From contig ONAD01000005.1 in the NCBI GenBank assembly GCA_900315735.1, positions 56,194 through 120,193 of the forward strand: a DNA stretch of 64,000 nt. Reading direction: 5' to 3'. Positions 46,013-56,126 of this stretch are shown here, in pieces. The stretch is from an uncultured Lachnospiraceae bacterium. Lineage in GTDB: Bacteria; Bacillota; Clostridia; Lachnospirales; Lachnospiraceae. The notes under the pieces were generated by a model. That model had not been told where the DNA came from. It worked only from the letters and a program-made list of their open reading frames with translations, and searched no databases. Positions within the stretch are counted from its first letter, which is position 1. Every line of letters starts with the position of its first letter. The translations under genes were made by a program, and so were the position numbers.

Positions 46013-47110
46013 ATGAGATTTAAGAAATTCACAGCACTTGCATTAGCAGTTGTTACTGCAGCTTCCGTAGCTATGACAGGATGTGGCAGCAGAATCGATG
46101 AAGATGCAGTTGTTGCTACATTAGGAGATAAAGAGATTTCACTTGGACTTGCCAACTTTATGGCACAGTATACAGCAGTATCTTATGACAGCTATATTAC
46201 CATGGGATATGCCCAGGAAAATATGTGGTCACAGGATTTATCCGGAAGTGGTAAGACCATGCAGGATAATGTAAAAGACGGAATTCTGACACAGATTCAG
46301 ACCGATTATCTATTGGAAGATCATATGAAAGATTATGGTGTGGAAATAACTGATGCGGAGCTTTCTGATATTGATACTGCAGCACAGCAGTTCATGGATG
46401 ATAACAGCAAGGAAGCAATCAAGACCATGGGTGCCAAGAAAGAATATGTGGCAGAAATGCTTCGCCTGAACCTGATTCAGAAAAAGATGTATAATGCAAT
46501 CATTGCAACTGCAGATACCGAAGTTTCTGATGAAGAAGCAGCACAGAGAACCTTCAGTTATATCAAGGTTTCTACCGAAGCACATTATGATGACAACCAG
46601 AATTATGTAGAATATACCGATGATGAGAAGGCAGAATTAGAACAGACAGCAGAAAAAATTGCAGAAGAAGCGAAAACTGATTTTGATGCAGCCGCAACGG
46701 ATAACGGATATACCGTAAGTACTTATTCATACGGCAGTGACGAAATCGGTGAGGACGGAACTGCAACCGGAAGCATGGATGCATCCATTATTACAGCAGC
46801 AGATGCTTTGAAAGAGGGAGAAGTATCTTCCCTTATTTCCGTAGATGGAAAAGGATATTATGTCATTCGCTTAGACAGTGAATTTGACCGTGATGCAACC
46901 GACAAAGAGAAAGAAACAATTGTTTCCCGGCGTCAGTCCGATAAATATACCGAAGTATGCGACAGCTATAAGGAAGAAAAAGAATGGACTGTAAATGATG
47001 ATGTATGGGCAACTGTTAACTTTGATAAACTCTATACCATCAAGAAAACAGATACAGAAACAGAATCTGTAAGTGAGACAGAGACAGCATCAGAAGCAGC
47101 AACAGAATAA
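46013..47110 (+). CDS. prsA: PrsA-like foldase lipoprotein (peptidyl-prolyl isomerase family)
   Basis: The 365-residue protein begins with a lipoprotein signal (MRFKKFTALALAVVTAASVAMTGC; lipobox MTGC), then a SurA/trigger-factor-like helical region (about 40-160) and a degenerate parvulin segment (about 175-320, with ALKEGEVSSLISVDGKGYYVIRL). It ends in a Glu/Thr-rich tail. It would assist folding of secreted proteins outside the membrane. The ATG at 46013 has GGAGG; an earlier in-frame ATG gives a poor signal peptide. Confidence 0.85.
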   Translation: MRFKKFTALALAVVTAASVAMTGCGSRIDEDAVVATLGDKEISLGLANFMAQYTAVSYDSYITMGYAQENMWSQDLSGSGKTMQDNVKDGILTQIQTDYLLEDHMKDYGVEITDAELSDIDTAAQQFMDDNSKEAIKTMGAKKEYVAEMLRLNLIQKKMYNAIIATADTEVSDEEAAQRTFSYIKVSTEAHYDDNQNYVEYTDDEKAELEQTAEKIAEEAKTDFDAAATDNGYTVSTYSYGSDEIGEDGTATGSMDASIITAADALKEGEVSSLISVDGKGYYVIRLDSEFDRDATDKEKETIVSRRQSDKYTEVCDSYKEEKEWTVNDDVWATVNFDKLYTIKKTDTETESVSETETASEAATE

Positions 47111-47141
47111 TTGCAGAAATCATAAAGTTACAAGAACATAG

Positions 47142-47174
47142 AGAAGCAGAAAATTTATTTTTCTGCTTCTTTTC
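47142..47174 (+). terminator. Terminator of the PrsA-like gene
   Basis: AGAAGCAGAAAA pairs with TTTTCTGCTTCT, and TTTT follows. Confidence 0.85.
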
Positions 47175-47199
47175 TATCACACAGATACAGGAGTATGGA

Positions 47200-47703
47200 A
47201 TGAAAGACAATATCGTATTAATCGGAATGCCGGGAGTAGGAAAAAGTACCGTAGGTGTCGTATTGGCAAAGGCATTAGGCTATAATTTTGTGGATGCAGA
47301 TTTAGTCATCCAGCAGCAGACCGGGAAGCTTTTGTGTGAGCTGATTGCAGAACATGGAACAGAAGGCTTTCTTAAGATAGAGGATGAAGTAAACAGCGGC
47401 ATTGAGGGACATAAAGCAGTCATTGCTACCGGAGGCAGTGCCGTATATTGTGCAAATGCCATGGAGCATTACAAGGAAATTGCAACCGTACTCTATCTGA
47501 GTGTATCCTATGAGACCTTAAAAGAGCGGCTGGGAGATTTGAAAAACCGCGGCGTGGTATTAAAAGATGGACAGACCCTGAAAGATTTGTATGATGAAAG
47601 AACGGCATATTATGAAAAATATGCGGATGTAACTGTAAGTGAAGAGGGATTGTCGATTCGTGAAACAATTGATGTAGTAAAAGAAAAACTCGGGATGGAA
47701 TAA
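47200..47703 (+). CDS. aroK: Shikimate kinase family protein
   Basis: The 167-residue P-loop kinase has GMPGVGKST (8-16), the DxD-like FVDADLVIQ, and LKIEDEV in place of the usual E-R-F lid start. The GGG substrate loop reads ATGGSAV and the lid RxPLY region reads LYDERTAYYEKYADV, so a few usual residues are altered. Shikimate phosphorylation is likely but specificity may differ. No other aromatic pathway gene is adjacent. The next gene begins 3 bases after its stop. Confidence 0.75.
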   Translation: MKDNIVLIGMPGVGKSTVGVVLAKALGYNFVDADLVIQQQTGKLLCELIAEHGTEGFLKIEDEVNSGIEGHKAVIATGGSAVYCANAMEHYKEIATVLYLSVSYETLKERLGDLKNRGVVLKDGQTLKDLYDERTAYYEKYADVTVSEEGLSIRETIDVVKEKLGME

Positions 47704-47706
47704 AAG

Positions 47707-49356
47707 ATGCAGATACCAAGGAAGGCGCAGGAACCAGTGAAGATGCAGGAACCAGTGAAGATGCAGGAATCAGATAAAATGCAGAAGTTAGATAAGATGC
47801 AGGAACAGAAAAAGAAATCAACAACTTTAAATAGAATAAGAAAAGTCGATAAAAAGATTCGTATCCGCATGTGGGCAGCAGGCATATTTTTCACCTGTCT
47901 GGTGCTGGTGGCGCTTTTACAGAAATTTTCACTGGGACAGAATTATTTTGTGGTAACCGTAAATAATAAAGTGGTAGGCTGTGTCAGCAGTAAGACAGAT
48001 GTGGAAAAAGCAGTACATGAAAGCCGGAGACAGATGGCAAAAGAGAGTGAAGGCTATCTGATGCAGGAAATTTCTTATGAGACAACAGAAAGCCATAAGC
48101 CATTTCAGAAACTGTTAAGTGAAACTGCATTAAAAGAAAAAGTAATAAAGGAGCTTAAGAAAGAAAATTCCGGAGAAATCTTTGCATATACGGTAAGTGC
48201 CGGAGAAAACCAGCTTTCTTTTGCTAATTTAGGTGAAGTAGAGACGTTCTTAGGACGTCTGAAGGAAGAACAGGATACGGACAATCAGTTTGAGATAGAG
48301 TTCAAAAAGGAGACGGATCACCAGGAGGGAATGCTTCTTGCAAACTTAAAAGAGACAGGTGATTCAGAAAAGGCAGAAGATTCAACAGATGCCGGTATTG
48401 TGCAGCAGCTTGGAACCTATCTTTCTGATGCGCAGGAGAATCCCGGAGAAAATAATTATGAGACCGGAATTCTTTCGATGGAATTTTCACAGGATGTAGA
48501 GGTGTTTACCAACCGGGTAGCGGAAGACGGATTGACGGATATAGATGCCGCAGTGGAAGAAGTAACAAAAGAAAAAGAAACGAATAAAATATATGAGATA
48601 CAGCCGGGAGACTGTCTGTCGGTTATTGCACAGGAACATGATACATCGGTGGCAGCAATTGTAGCACTAAATGGATTGTCCGGGGAAGATGCGGTAATCA
48701 GTGCTGGTGAAGAACTGATTCTGTCAGTGCCTCAGCCGGATATCAGCTTACGAATCAGCGAAGGCGTAGTATACGAGGAAGATTATACGGCGGATCCGCA
48801 AATCGTACCCAATGATTCCTGGTATACGACAGATGAAGTGGTGCTTTCAGAAGGAACTACCGGACATCGTGAAGTTAATATGGTGGTGACAACAGAGAAC
48901 GGAGTCGAGACGGAGCGGAATATGATTCACCAGACCATACTGACAGAAGCAACACCGGCAGTTGTAGAACGTGGAACTAAGATACCGCCAACTTATATTA
49001 AACCATTGATTGGCGGAAGAGTTTCTTCCGGATTCGGAAGAAGATGGGGCAGAATGCATAAAGGAATTGACTGGGCATGCCCGACCGGAACCAAAGTGTT
49101 TGCATCCAGTAATGGTGTGGTAGTCAGTGCCGGTTATGTATCCGGTTATGGTAACTGCGTTCTGATCAGTCACCCGGATGGAAGAATGACACGGTATGCA
49201 CATAACAGTAAATTACTGGTAAAAGCAGGGCAGAGTGTATCGCAGGGCGAAGTCATTGCATTAAGCGGAAGTACGGGACATTCGACGGGTCCTCATGTGC
49301 ATTTTGAGATATTAATCAATGGTTCCCAGGTAAATCCGGTGAACTATCTGAATTAA
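47707..49356 (+). CDS. M23 peptidase with LysM and G5 domains
   Basis: The 549-residue protein has a cytoplasmic start made of imperfect seven-residue repeats (QEPVKMQ, QESDKMQ, QKLDKMQ), a membrane helix (about 55-73), a LysM domain (about 297-342, IQPGDCLSVIAQEHDTSVAAIVALNG), a G5 domain (about 370-435) and an M23 peptidase domain with HKGIDW and GPHVHFE metal ligands. It would cut peptidoglycan cross-bridges or stems, as in sporulation or cell separation. murA follows under its own promoter. Confidence 0.9.
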   Translation: MQIPRKAQEPVKMQEPVKMQESDKMQKLDKMQEQKKKSTTLNRIRKVDKKIRIRMWAAGIFFTCLVLVALLQKFSLGQNYFVVTVNNKVVGCVSSKTDVEKAVHESRRQMAKESEGYLMQEISYETTESHKPFQKLLSETALKEKVIKELKKENSGEIFAYTVSAGENQLSFANLGEVETFLGRLKEEQDTDNQFEIEFKKETDHQEGMLLANLKETGDSEKAEDSTDAGIVQQLGTYLSDAQENPGENNYETGILSMEFSQDVEVFTNRVAEDGLTDIDAAVEEVTKEKETNKIYEIQPGDCLSVIAQEHDTSVAAIVALNGLSGEDAVISAGEELILSVPQPDISLRISEGVVYEEDYTADPQIVPNDSWYTTDEVVLSEGTTGHREVNMVVTTENGVETERNMIHQTILTEATPAVVERGTKIPPTYIKPLIGGRVSSGFGRRWGRMHKGIDWACPTGTKVFASSNGVVVSAGYVSGYGNCVLISHPDGRMTRYAHNSKLLVKAGQSVSQGEVIALSGSTGHSTGPHVHFEILINGSQVNPVNYLN

Positions 49357-49431
49357 TTTCGATTTACAAGTCGGGCAATATATAATATAATAATACTATT
49401 GTAGATAATTCTTTTGAGGTACGAGAAATAC

Positions 49432-49461
49432 TTGACAAAAGAGAAAATAAGTTACTATAAT
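49432..49461 (+). promoter_or_regulatory. murA promoter
   Basis: TTGACA (49432-49437), an 18-base spacer and TATAAT (49456-49461), 45 bases before the ATG. Confidence 0.8.
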
Positions 49462-49506
49462 ATTTTGTTTGCAATTTTGTAGGGAATCTAAGCATAGAGG
49501 TGCGAG

Positions 49507-50799
49507 ATGGAACAGTATGTGATTAAAGGTGGAAATCCTCTGGTTGGCGAAGTTGAGATTGGTGGAGCTAAGAATGCTGCACTGGGAATTCTTGCAGCAG
49601 CAATTATGACGGATGAGACCGTAACAATAGATAATTTACCAAACGTTCGTGATATTAACGTATTATTAAGTGCCATGGAGGGAATTGGTGCTAAAATTGA
49701 GCGTCTTGGAGAACATAAAGTAAAGATTAACGGTTCACTGATTCATGACTTGAGCGTGGACTATGAATATATTAATAAAATCAGAGCTTCTTACTATCTG
49801 TTAGGAGCATTACTTGGTAAATATAAGAAAGCAGAAGTAGCTTTTCCGGGTGGCTGTGCAATCGGAACTCGTCCGATTGACCTTCATCTGAAAGGTTTCC
49901 GTGCGTTAGGAGCCGATGTTGATATTCAGCATGGGTTAATTTCTGCGACCGCAGAACATCTGGTAGGAAACCATATTTATTTGGATAAAGTCTCTGTAGG
50001 AGCAACCATCAACATTATGATGGCAGCATCCATGGCAGAGGGAAAGACCATTATTGAAAATGCAGCCAAGGAGCCGCATGTCGTAGACGTAGCGAACTTC
50101 TTAAACAGCATGGGAGCAAATATTCGTGGTGCAGGAACAGATGTTATCCGTATTGTGGGTGTAGAGAAGCTTCATAAGACAGAATATTCGATTATTCCGG
50201 ATCAGATTGAAGCAGGAACCTTTATGTTTGCAGCAGCAGCAACCAAGGGTGATGTAACCGTTAAGAATGTCATTCCGAAGCATTTAGAGGCAACCACTGC
50301 AAAATTAATTGAAATCGGTTGTGAAGTAGAAGAATTTGATGATGCAGTACGTGTCGTATCCAGTAAACCATTGCATCATACCCAGGTAACTACATTACCA
50401 TATCCTGGATTCCCAACAGATATGCAGCCGCAGATGTCAGTGCTTTTGGCGTTAGCAGAGGGAACCAGCACTGTAACAGAGAGTATTTTTGAAAATCGTT
50501 TCAAATATGTAGATGAGCTGACCCGTATGGGTGCACAGGTGAAAGTAGAGAGCAATATTGCAATTATTACCGGTGTAGAGAAATATACCGGTGCAAGAGT
50601 CAGTGCTCCGGATTTAAGAGCAGGTGCAGCCCTTGTAATTGCAGGTCTTGCAGCAGAAGGAATTACCATTGTAGATGATATTTATTATATTGAACGTGGA
50701 TATGAGCATTTTGAAGAGAAATTATCTTCCCTTGGTGCAATGATTGAGAAGGTAAGCTCTGAGAAAGAAATCCAGAAGTTCACATTGAAAGTATCATAA
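49507..50799 (+). CDS. murA: UDP-N-acetylglucosamine 1-carboxyvinyltransferase
   Basis: The 430-residue enzyme starts muropeptide synthesis by adding enolpyruvate to UDP-GlcNAc. It shows GGAKNAALGILAA, the catalytic Cys (near 117) in FPGGCAIGTRPID, DKVSVGATINIMMAA, and FPTDMQPQ. A Cys, not Asp, at the active site predicts sensitivity to fosfomycin. Monocistronic, with promoter and terminator visible. Confidence 0.95.
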   Translation: MEQYVIKGGNPLVGEVEIGGAKNAALGILAAAIMTDETVTIDNLPNVRDINVLLSAMEGIGAKIERLGEHKVKINGSLIHDLSVDYEYINKIRASYYLLGALLGKYKKAEVAFPGGCAIGTRPIDLHLKGFRALGADVDIQHGLISATAEHLVGNHIYLDKVSVGATINIMMAASMAEGKTIIENAAKEPHVVDVANFLNSMGANIRGAGTDVIRIVGVEKLHKTEYSIIPDQIEAGTFMFAAAATKGDVTVKNVIPKHLEATTAKLIEIGCEVEEFDDAVRVVSSKPLHHTQVTTLPYPGFPTDMQPQMSVLLALAEGTSTVTESIFENRFKYVDELTRMGAQVKVESNIAIITGVEKYTGARVSAPDLRAGAALVIAGLAAEGITIVDDIYYIERGYEHFEEKLSSLGAMIEKVSSEKEIQKFTLKVS

Positions 50800-50801
50800 C
50801 G

Positions 50802-50858
50802 AAAAAGATATCTGATAAGTATGTCACAAATGAGACATAGTCATCAGATATCTTTTTT
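50802..50858. terminator. Terminator between murA and the convergent HD-GYP gene
   Basis: AAAAAGATATCTGAT pairs with ATCAGATATCTTTTT, with a second inner ATGTC/GACAT stem; T- and A-runs on both sides make it bidirectional. Confidence 0.9.
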
Positions 50859-51987
50859 ATATAATTGCTTTGATATATAAAGGACTCTTATCGAGGTCGA
50901 TACAGGCACCATCGTCTAACTGAACCAGCGGCTTGGAAAGACGGCGGTGATTTAATAAAACAATGCGGGCGGAAGTGCCATCACTTAACATAACCCGGTT
51001 GTTCTGGTATGCATTGGCAATATTCTCTAAGAAAGTCAGAATATATTTTGGTTTATATTTCTGCAGTCCATCTTTTTCAAATTCGGCAATTACCTCAAAC
51101 GGGCAAAGAGGAGCACGATAGGAACGTGCTGCAGTCATGGCATCGTAGACATCGGCAATCGCAATGATGAGTGCGTAGTCATCGATTTCTTCCATAGTAA
51201 GTCCCATTGGATAACCGGAACCATCACAGCGTTCATGGTGCATGAGAGCTGCCTTTTTAATATGGGAGTTTAATGGCTGGGATTTTAAAATATCATAGCC
51301 GTATTTCGGATGATTCCGAATCATCTGGAATTCTTCATCCGTTAATTTGCCATCTTTATTTAAGACCTCATCCGGAATCTTTGTTTTGCCGATGTCATGA
51401 AGCAGACCGGCAAGGGTGAGGGTGTCTAATTCTTCTTTGGAAAAATGCAGCCATTTTCCGATGATGCGGGAAATAATGGCAACGTTTAAACTGTGAGCAT
51501 AAGTACTGTCATTAATCTGTCGCATGTTATGTAACATATCAAAGACATCTAAGGTAGTCTGTTTCGGTCCTACCAGAGAAATCGTCTTTGATAAAAGATC
51601 TTCTTTATTTACAGTTCCGTTGCCGGAAAGATAAGCATCAAAACAGTTCTTTAAATCCTGGGAACGCAGGGTGAAATCCACCTGAAAGCGCTGGAACTCT
51701 GGTGAACTCTTAAGCTTCTGTGAGTAAGAAGCATCCGAAACCGGACTTGGTACAGGAGCTGGTTCTTTGGCAGGAAAATATGCCGGGTCTTTCGGCTCTT
51801 CCTTTGGCGCAGCTGCCGGCTGAGTTTCTATAATCTGCACGCTGGCAATACCATAAAATTCCAGTCTGGAAATCAATGCGTGCGTAAGCTCTACATTTGG
51901 ATTGATAATAAGCTGTCCACGTCTTGTGCGGACAGGGATTGCTGTAACCATTCCTGGTAACAGATCTTTTGTCTGATATTCTTTCAT
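50857..51987 (-). CDS. HD-GYP domain phosphodiesterase
   Basis: The 376-residue protein has an N-terminal roughly 70-residue module (LLPGMVTAIPVRTRRGQLI), a Pro-rich linker and an HD-GYP domain (about 165-330): AGLLHDIGKTKIPDEVL, IRNHPKYGYDIL, and HHERCDGSGYPMGL carrying the GYP motif. These domains usually hydrolyse cyclic-di-GMP; the GGDEF protein at 22449 could supply the substrate. ATG 51987 behind GAGGA is chosen over one five codons upstream without a site. Confidence 0.88.
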   Translation of the reverse strand: MKEYQTKDLLPGMVTAIPVRTRRGQLIINPNVELTHALISRLEFYGIASVQIIETQPAAAPKEEPKDPAYFPAKEPAPVPSPVSDASYSQKLKSSPEFQRFQVDFTLRSQDLKNCFDAYLSGNGTVNKEDLLSKTISLVGPKQTTLDVFDMLHNMRQINDSTYAHSLNVAIISRIIGKWLHFSKEELDTLTLAGLLHDIGKTKIPDEVLNKDGKLTDEEFQMIRNHPKYGYDILKSQPLNSHIKKAALMHHERCDGSGYPMGLTMEEIDDYALIIAIADVYDAMTAARSYRAPLCPFEVIAEFEKDGLQKYKPKYILTFLENIANAYQNNRVMLSDGTSARIVLLNHRRLSKPLVQLDDGACIDLDKSPLYIKAII

Positions 51988-52171
51988 GCAAGTAGTCCTC
52001 ATTCTGGATGGATTTTATAATTATGATAGAAAATATCACAACTATGTTCCTTTTTAAGTATATTCTTTTTGCTAAAAATGTCAATCTTAACAGCGAAAAC
52101 CAGTAAAATTTGTCAAAAGAATACAAAAAGAGAGAAAAGAAGATTTTTCCGTTAATGAGAAAATAAGGTGC

Positions 52172-52200
52172 TTGACATTTCTATATAATAGGTGTATTCT
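52172..52200 (+). promoter_or_regulatory. Promoter of the metK transcript
   Basis: TTGACA (52172-52177), a 17-base spacer and TATTCT (52195-52200). Transcription would start about 30 bases before the riboswitch. Confidence 0.75.
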
Positions 52201-52236
52201 CTCCCATAGAGATTTGAAAATTCAATATTGTAATTT

Positions 52237-52392
52237 CTCTTATTCAGAGTGATGGAGATACATAGGATCAATGAAGTCACGGCAACCCCACAGCATAAGG
52301 AAGGTGCCAACCTGAGCGAGCAAGTCGAACAATAAGAGGATTTGATTATCTTTACCGTTATCGGGTCCGCTTATGATGTAAGCGGTTTTTTT
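52237..52392 (+). ncRNA. SAM-I (S-box) riboswitch with terminator
   Basis: The S-box core is visible: CTCTTATT/AATAAGAG forms P1 (52237-52244, 52331-52338), with CAGAGTGATGGAG, ATGAAGTCACGGCAACC and AAGGTGCCAACC inside. A terminator CCGCTTA-TGATG-TAAGCGG (52367-52385) with T7 follows. The ATAAG end of P1 can pair with CTTAT of the terminator, giving the on state. High SAM should stop transcription before metK. Confidence 0.88.
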
Positions 52393-52397
52393 ATTTT

Positions 52398-52416
52398 ATG
52401 CGGGTGGCGAGAAAAG
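52398..52416 (+). repeat. Terminator-adjacent dispersed repeat, copy 3 (partial)
   Basis: ATGCGGGTGGCGAGAAAAG lies six bases after the riboswitch T-tract and differs from copies 1 and 2 only by transitions. The downstream hairpin part is not conserved here. Confidence 0.45.
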
Positions 52417-52489
52417 GTTTGGAAAAAAGGAACCAGGTGTACTCGCAGAATATTTAATAAGGGAATCAATAAAACGAGAGGAGAAAACG

Positions 52490-53677
52490 ATGGAAAAAAG
52501 ATTATTTACATCAGAGTCCGTAACAGAAGGACATCCAGACAAAATGTGTGATGCGATTTCAGATGCAATTCTTGACGCATGTATGGCAGAGGATCCAATG
52601 AGCCGTGTTGCCTGCGAGACAGCAAGCTGCACCGGATTTGTACTTGTAACAGGTGAGATTACTACAAAGGCAAAATTAGACATTCCTGCAATTGTAAGAA
52701 ATACCGTAAATGAAATCGGTTATGACCATGCAGAAACCGGATTTGACGGACATACCTGTGCTGTTATGGTAGCATTAGACCAGCAGTCACCGGATATTGC
52801 AATGGGTGTTGACAAGGCTTTGGAAGCAAAAGAAAATAAAATGACAGATGAGGAAATCGAAGCAATCGGTGCCGGAGATCAGGGTATGATGTTTGGTTAT
52901 GCGACCAACGAGACACCGGAATATATGCCATATCCGATTTCTTTAGCTCACAAACTGGCATTACAGTTGACCAAGGTTCGTAAAGACGGTACTTTAAAAT
53001 ATTTAAGACCGGATGGAAAATCACAGGTTTCTGTAGAGTACGATGAGGCTGGAAAACCAAAGAGATTAGAGGCAGTTGTACTTTCTACCCAGCATGATGA
53101 GGATGTAACCCAGGAGCAGATTCACGAAGACATTAAGAAATATGTCTTTGACCCGGTTCTTCCAAAGGAATTAGTTGACGAGAATACCAAATTCTTCATC
53201 AACCCGACCGGACGTTTCGTAATCGGTGGACCACACGGTGACGCAGGTCTTACCGGACGTAAAATTATCGTAGACACTTACGGTGGATACGCTCGTCACG
53301 GCGGCGGAGCATTCTCCGGTAAGGATTGTACCAAGGTTGACCGTTCTGCAGCATATGCAGCACGTTACGTTGCTAAGAACTTAGTAGCAGCAGGTCTTGC
53401 AGAGCGTTGCGAGATTCAGTTATCTTATGCAATCGGTGTAGCACAGCCTACTTCCGTTATGGTTGATACTTTCGGAACAGGAAAAGTTTCTGATGAGAAA
53501 TTAGTAGAAATCATCCGTGAGAACTTTGACCTTCGTCCGGCAGGAATCATCAAGATGCTTGATTTACGCAGACCAATCTATCGTCCGACAGCAGCATATG
53601 GCCACTTTGGAAGAACTGATGTAGAACTTCCATGGGAAGCATTAGACAAAGTTGACGAATTAAAAAAATACTTATAA
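52490..53677 (+). CDS. metK: S-adenosylmethionine synthetase
   Basis: The 395-residue enzyme makes SAM from methionine and ATP. Signatures are [51 protein letters not shown] and [19 protein letters not shown]. The SAM riboswitch ahead closes a feedback loop. GAGAGGAG precedes the ATG. Confidence 0.96.
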   Translation: MEKRLFTSESVTEGHPDKMCDAISDAILDACMAEDPMSRVACETASCTGFVLVTGEITTKAKLDIPAIVRNTVNEIGYDHAETGFDGHTCAVMVALDQQSPDIAMGVDKALEAKENKMTDEEIEAIGAGDQGMMFGYATNETPEYMPYPISLAHKLALQLTKVRKDGTLKYLRPDGKSQVSVEYDEAGKPKRLEAVVLSTQHDEDVTQEQIHEDIKKYVFDPVLPKELVDENTKFFINPTGRFVIGGPHGDAGLTGRKIIVDTYGGYARHGGGAFSGKDCTKVDRSAAYAARYVAKNLVAAGLAERCEIQLSYAIGVAQPTSVMVDTFGTGKVSDEKLVEIIRENFDLRPAGIIKMLDLRRPIYRPTAAYGHFGRTDVELPWEALDKVDELKKYL

Positions 53678-53920
53678 TATTGGAATAGATTCCAGAATAG
53701 TATAAAGAAGAAAGACTTCTTTTCGACAGACAAATATTTCTTATGGGAAATGTGAGAGCTGCCGGAGAGAGGTCTTTTCGTCTTTTAGAGGGAATGTGCA
53801 AAGTGTACTTTGGGCAGATGAAAAATAATTTATAAATTCTTTAGAATAATTCTCAGAATTTTCATGGGAAAAAGGAATGCATGTGGTATACTATGATTAT
53901 GAAAAATTGGAGGCTTAAGA

Positions 53921-55408
53921 ATGAAACTAAGGACAAAGCTGATTATATCATTTTGCATTATCATATTTGTGCCGGTGACTTTGGCGGCACTGGCAATGTG
54001 CGGATTCCGCTATTTTCAGTTAAGGGATATTGCCAACACCTATCAGGTGGAAGATGGAAATATTAGTTATCTGACCAATACGGTGCAGATGTGGAACCGG
54101 GTAACAAAGGACAGCTGTCAGAAGTTACTGGATACAGCAGAGAGCGACCCGGACAAATTTCTGGATATGGAATATCTGATGCAGATTAATGAGACGCTGC
54201 AGGGAAAGAATTCTTATCTGATTGTCATGAAGGATGATAAAGAGGTCTATGTGGGAGCCAGTGATTTGAATACGGTTCCGGAAAACCTGCCGGATTACAT
54301 GGATACAAAGGCAGGAGGCGAGACCGGTTATTTCATTGACAGTGACAAGCAGGAAATGATTAAGCGGATTGATTTTGATTTTTCGGACAGCTCAGAAGGA
54401 ACGCTTTTTGTGATTACATCCATTAAGTCACTGGTGCCGGAAATGAAGGAACTGCTGATTGATATCATCATTTCTGTGTTACTGATACTTTTACTGACAG
54501 CTGGTATGCTTACCATATGGAATTACCGGAGTATCATTAATCCGATTAAAAAGTTGGAAGTGGCAACCCAGAATATCAAAGAGGGCAATCTTGATTTTAC
54601 ATTAGAGATAGACAGTAATGATGAGATTGGCGAGCTGTGCCGGAACTTTGAGGAGATGCGGCAGAGACTGAAGGATTCGGCAGAAGAGAAGCTTGCATCA
54701 GAGAAAGAAAACCGTGTTTTAATCAGTAATATTGCCCATGATTTAAAGACTCCGATTACCGCTGTAAAGGGATATTCGGAAGGTCTGATGGATGGAGTGG
54801 CAGATACACCGGAGAAACGGGATAAATACATTAAGACCATTTATAATAAAGCCAATGAGATGGATTTGTTATTAAATGAGCTGACACTTTATTCGAAAAT
54901 TGATACAAACCGTATTCCATATAATTTCAATAAGCTGAATGTAATGGAGTATTTTGATGACTGCGTAGAAGAAATCGGACTGGATTTAGAGGCAAAAAAT
55001 ATCGGTTTATCATATTTTAATTATGCAGGGGATGATGTGCAGATTATTGCAGACCCGGAGCAGTTAAAACGTGTCATTCATAATATTATTAATAATTCTA
55101 TCAAATATCTGGATAAGCCGAAGGGCTTTATTAATATCCGTGTAAAGGATGTGGGTGATTTTATCCAGGTAGAGATAGAAGATAATGGAAAAGGAATTGC
55201 AAAGAAAGATCTGCCATATATCTTTGACCGGTTCTTCCGGGCAGATACTTCAAGAAATTCCGCAACCGGCGGAAGCGGCATCGGTTTATCCATTGTCCGT
55301 AAGATTATCGAAGACCATGGCGGAAAGATATGGGCAACCAGTAAAGAAGAAACAGGTACAATCATGTATTTTGTACTGAGAAAATATCAGGAGGTTCCAA
55401 ATGAGTAA
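53921..55408 (+). CDS. Sensor histidine kinase
   Basis: The 495-residue protein has two membrane helices (about 8-28 and 180-205) enclosing an extracytoplasmic sensor domain of about 150 residues, then HAMP (INPIKKLEVATQNIKEGNLDFTL), HisKA with His273 in NIAHDLKTPITAVKGYSEG and a HATPase domain with NIINNSIKYLDKP and GGSGIGLSIVRKIIEDHGG. The signal is unknown. GGAGG lies before the ATG, and its stop overlaps the next gene by 8 bases. Confidence 0.92.
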   Translation: MKLRTKLIISFCIIIFVPVTLAALAMCGFRYFQLRDIANTYQVEDGNISYLTNTVQMWNRVTKDSCQKLLDTAESDPDKFLDMEYLMQINETLQGKNSYLIVMKDDKEVYVGASDLNTVPENLPDYMDTKAGGETGYFIDSDKQEMIKRIDFDFSDSSEGTLFVITSIKSLVPEMKELLIDIIISVLLILLLTAGMLTIWNYRSIINPIKKLEVATQNIKEGNLDFTLEIDSNDEIGELCRNFEEMRQRLKDSAEEKLASEKENRVLISNIAHDLKTPITAVKGYSEGLMDGVADTPEKRDKYIKTIYNKANEMDLLLNELTLYSKIDTNRIPYNFNKLNVMEYFDDCVEEIGLDLEAKNIGLSYFNYAGDDVQIIADPEQLKRVIHNIINNSIKYLDKPKGFINIRVKDVGDFIQVEIEDNGKGIAKKDLPYIFDRFFRADTSRNSATGGSGIGLSIVRKIIEDHGGKIWATSKEETGTIMYFVLRKYQEVPNE

Positions 55409-56090
55409 AGTATTGATTATTGAAGATGAGGTTTCAATTGCAGAACTGGAGAAGGATTATTTAGAATTAAGCGGTTTCGATGTCGAAATCGAAAGTGATG
55501 GAGCAAGGGGATTGGAGAAAGCACTGGCATCCGATTTTGATATGTATATCTTAGATCTGATGCTTCCGGGCATGGACGGCTTCGAAATCTGCAAACGTAT
55601 CCGTGAAGTAAAGAATACACCGATTCTTATGGTATCTGCCAAGAAGGATGATATTGACAAGATTCGCGGACTGGGACTGGGGGCAGACGATTATATCACA
55701 AAACCATTCTCCCCAAGTGAGCTGGTAGCAAGAGTAAAGGCGCACCTTGCCCGTTATGAAAGACTGATTGGCAGCAATGTGCAGGAAAATGATATTATCG
55801 AGATTCGTGGAATCAAGATTGATAAAACAGCCCGCCGCGTCTGGGTAAACGGTGAGGAAAAGGCATTTACCACAAAGGAATTTGATTTGCTGGTATTCTT
55901 GGCGCAGAATCCGAATCATGTATTTACCAAGGAAGAACTGTTTAAAGAAATCTGGGATATGGAATCCGTTGGTGATATCGCAACCGTAACGGTACATATC
56001 AAGAAGATCCGTGAGAAGATTGAAATGGATACCGCAAAGCCTCAGTATATCGAGACAATCTGGGGGGTAGGTTATCGCTTTAAATTATAA
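55401..56090 (+). CDS. OmpR/PhoB-family response regulator
   Basis: The 229-residue regulator has a receiver domain with Asp52 (YILDLMLPGMDG), acidic residues in IIEDE, the switch K in ITKPFSPSELVARV, and a C-terminal winged helix (FTTKEFDLLVFLAQNPNHVFTKEEL, VGDIATVTVHIKKIREKIE). It overlaps the kinase gene, so they are a cognate pair. Confidence 0.94.
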   Translation: MSKVLIIEDEVSIAELEKDYLELSGFDVEIESDGARGLEKALASDFDMYILDLMLPGMDGFEICKRIREVKNTPILMVSAKKDDIDKIRGLGLGADDYITKPFSPSELVARVKAHLARYERLIGSNVQENDIIEIRGIKIDKTARRVWVNGEEKAFTTKEFDLLVFLAQNPNHVFTKEELFKEIWDMESVGDIATVTVHIKKIREKIEMDTAKPQYIETIWGVGYRFKL

Positions 56091-56126
56091 TTGTAGAGTC
56101 CCAGATTGTAATGATAGGAAAAGTAT

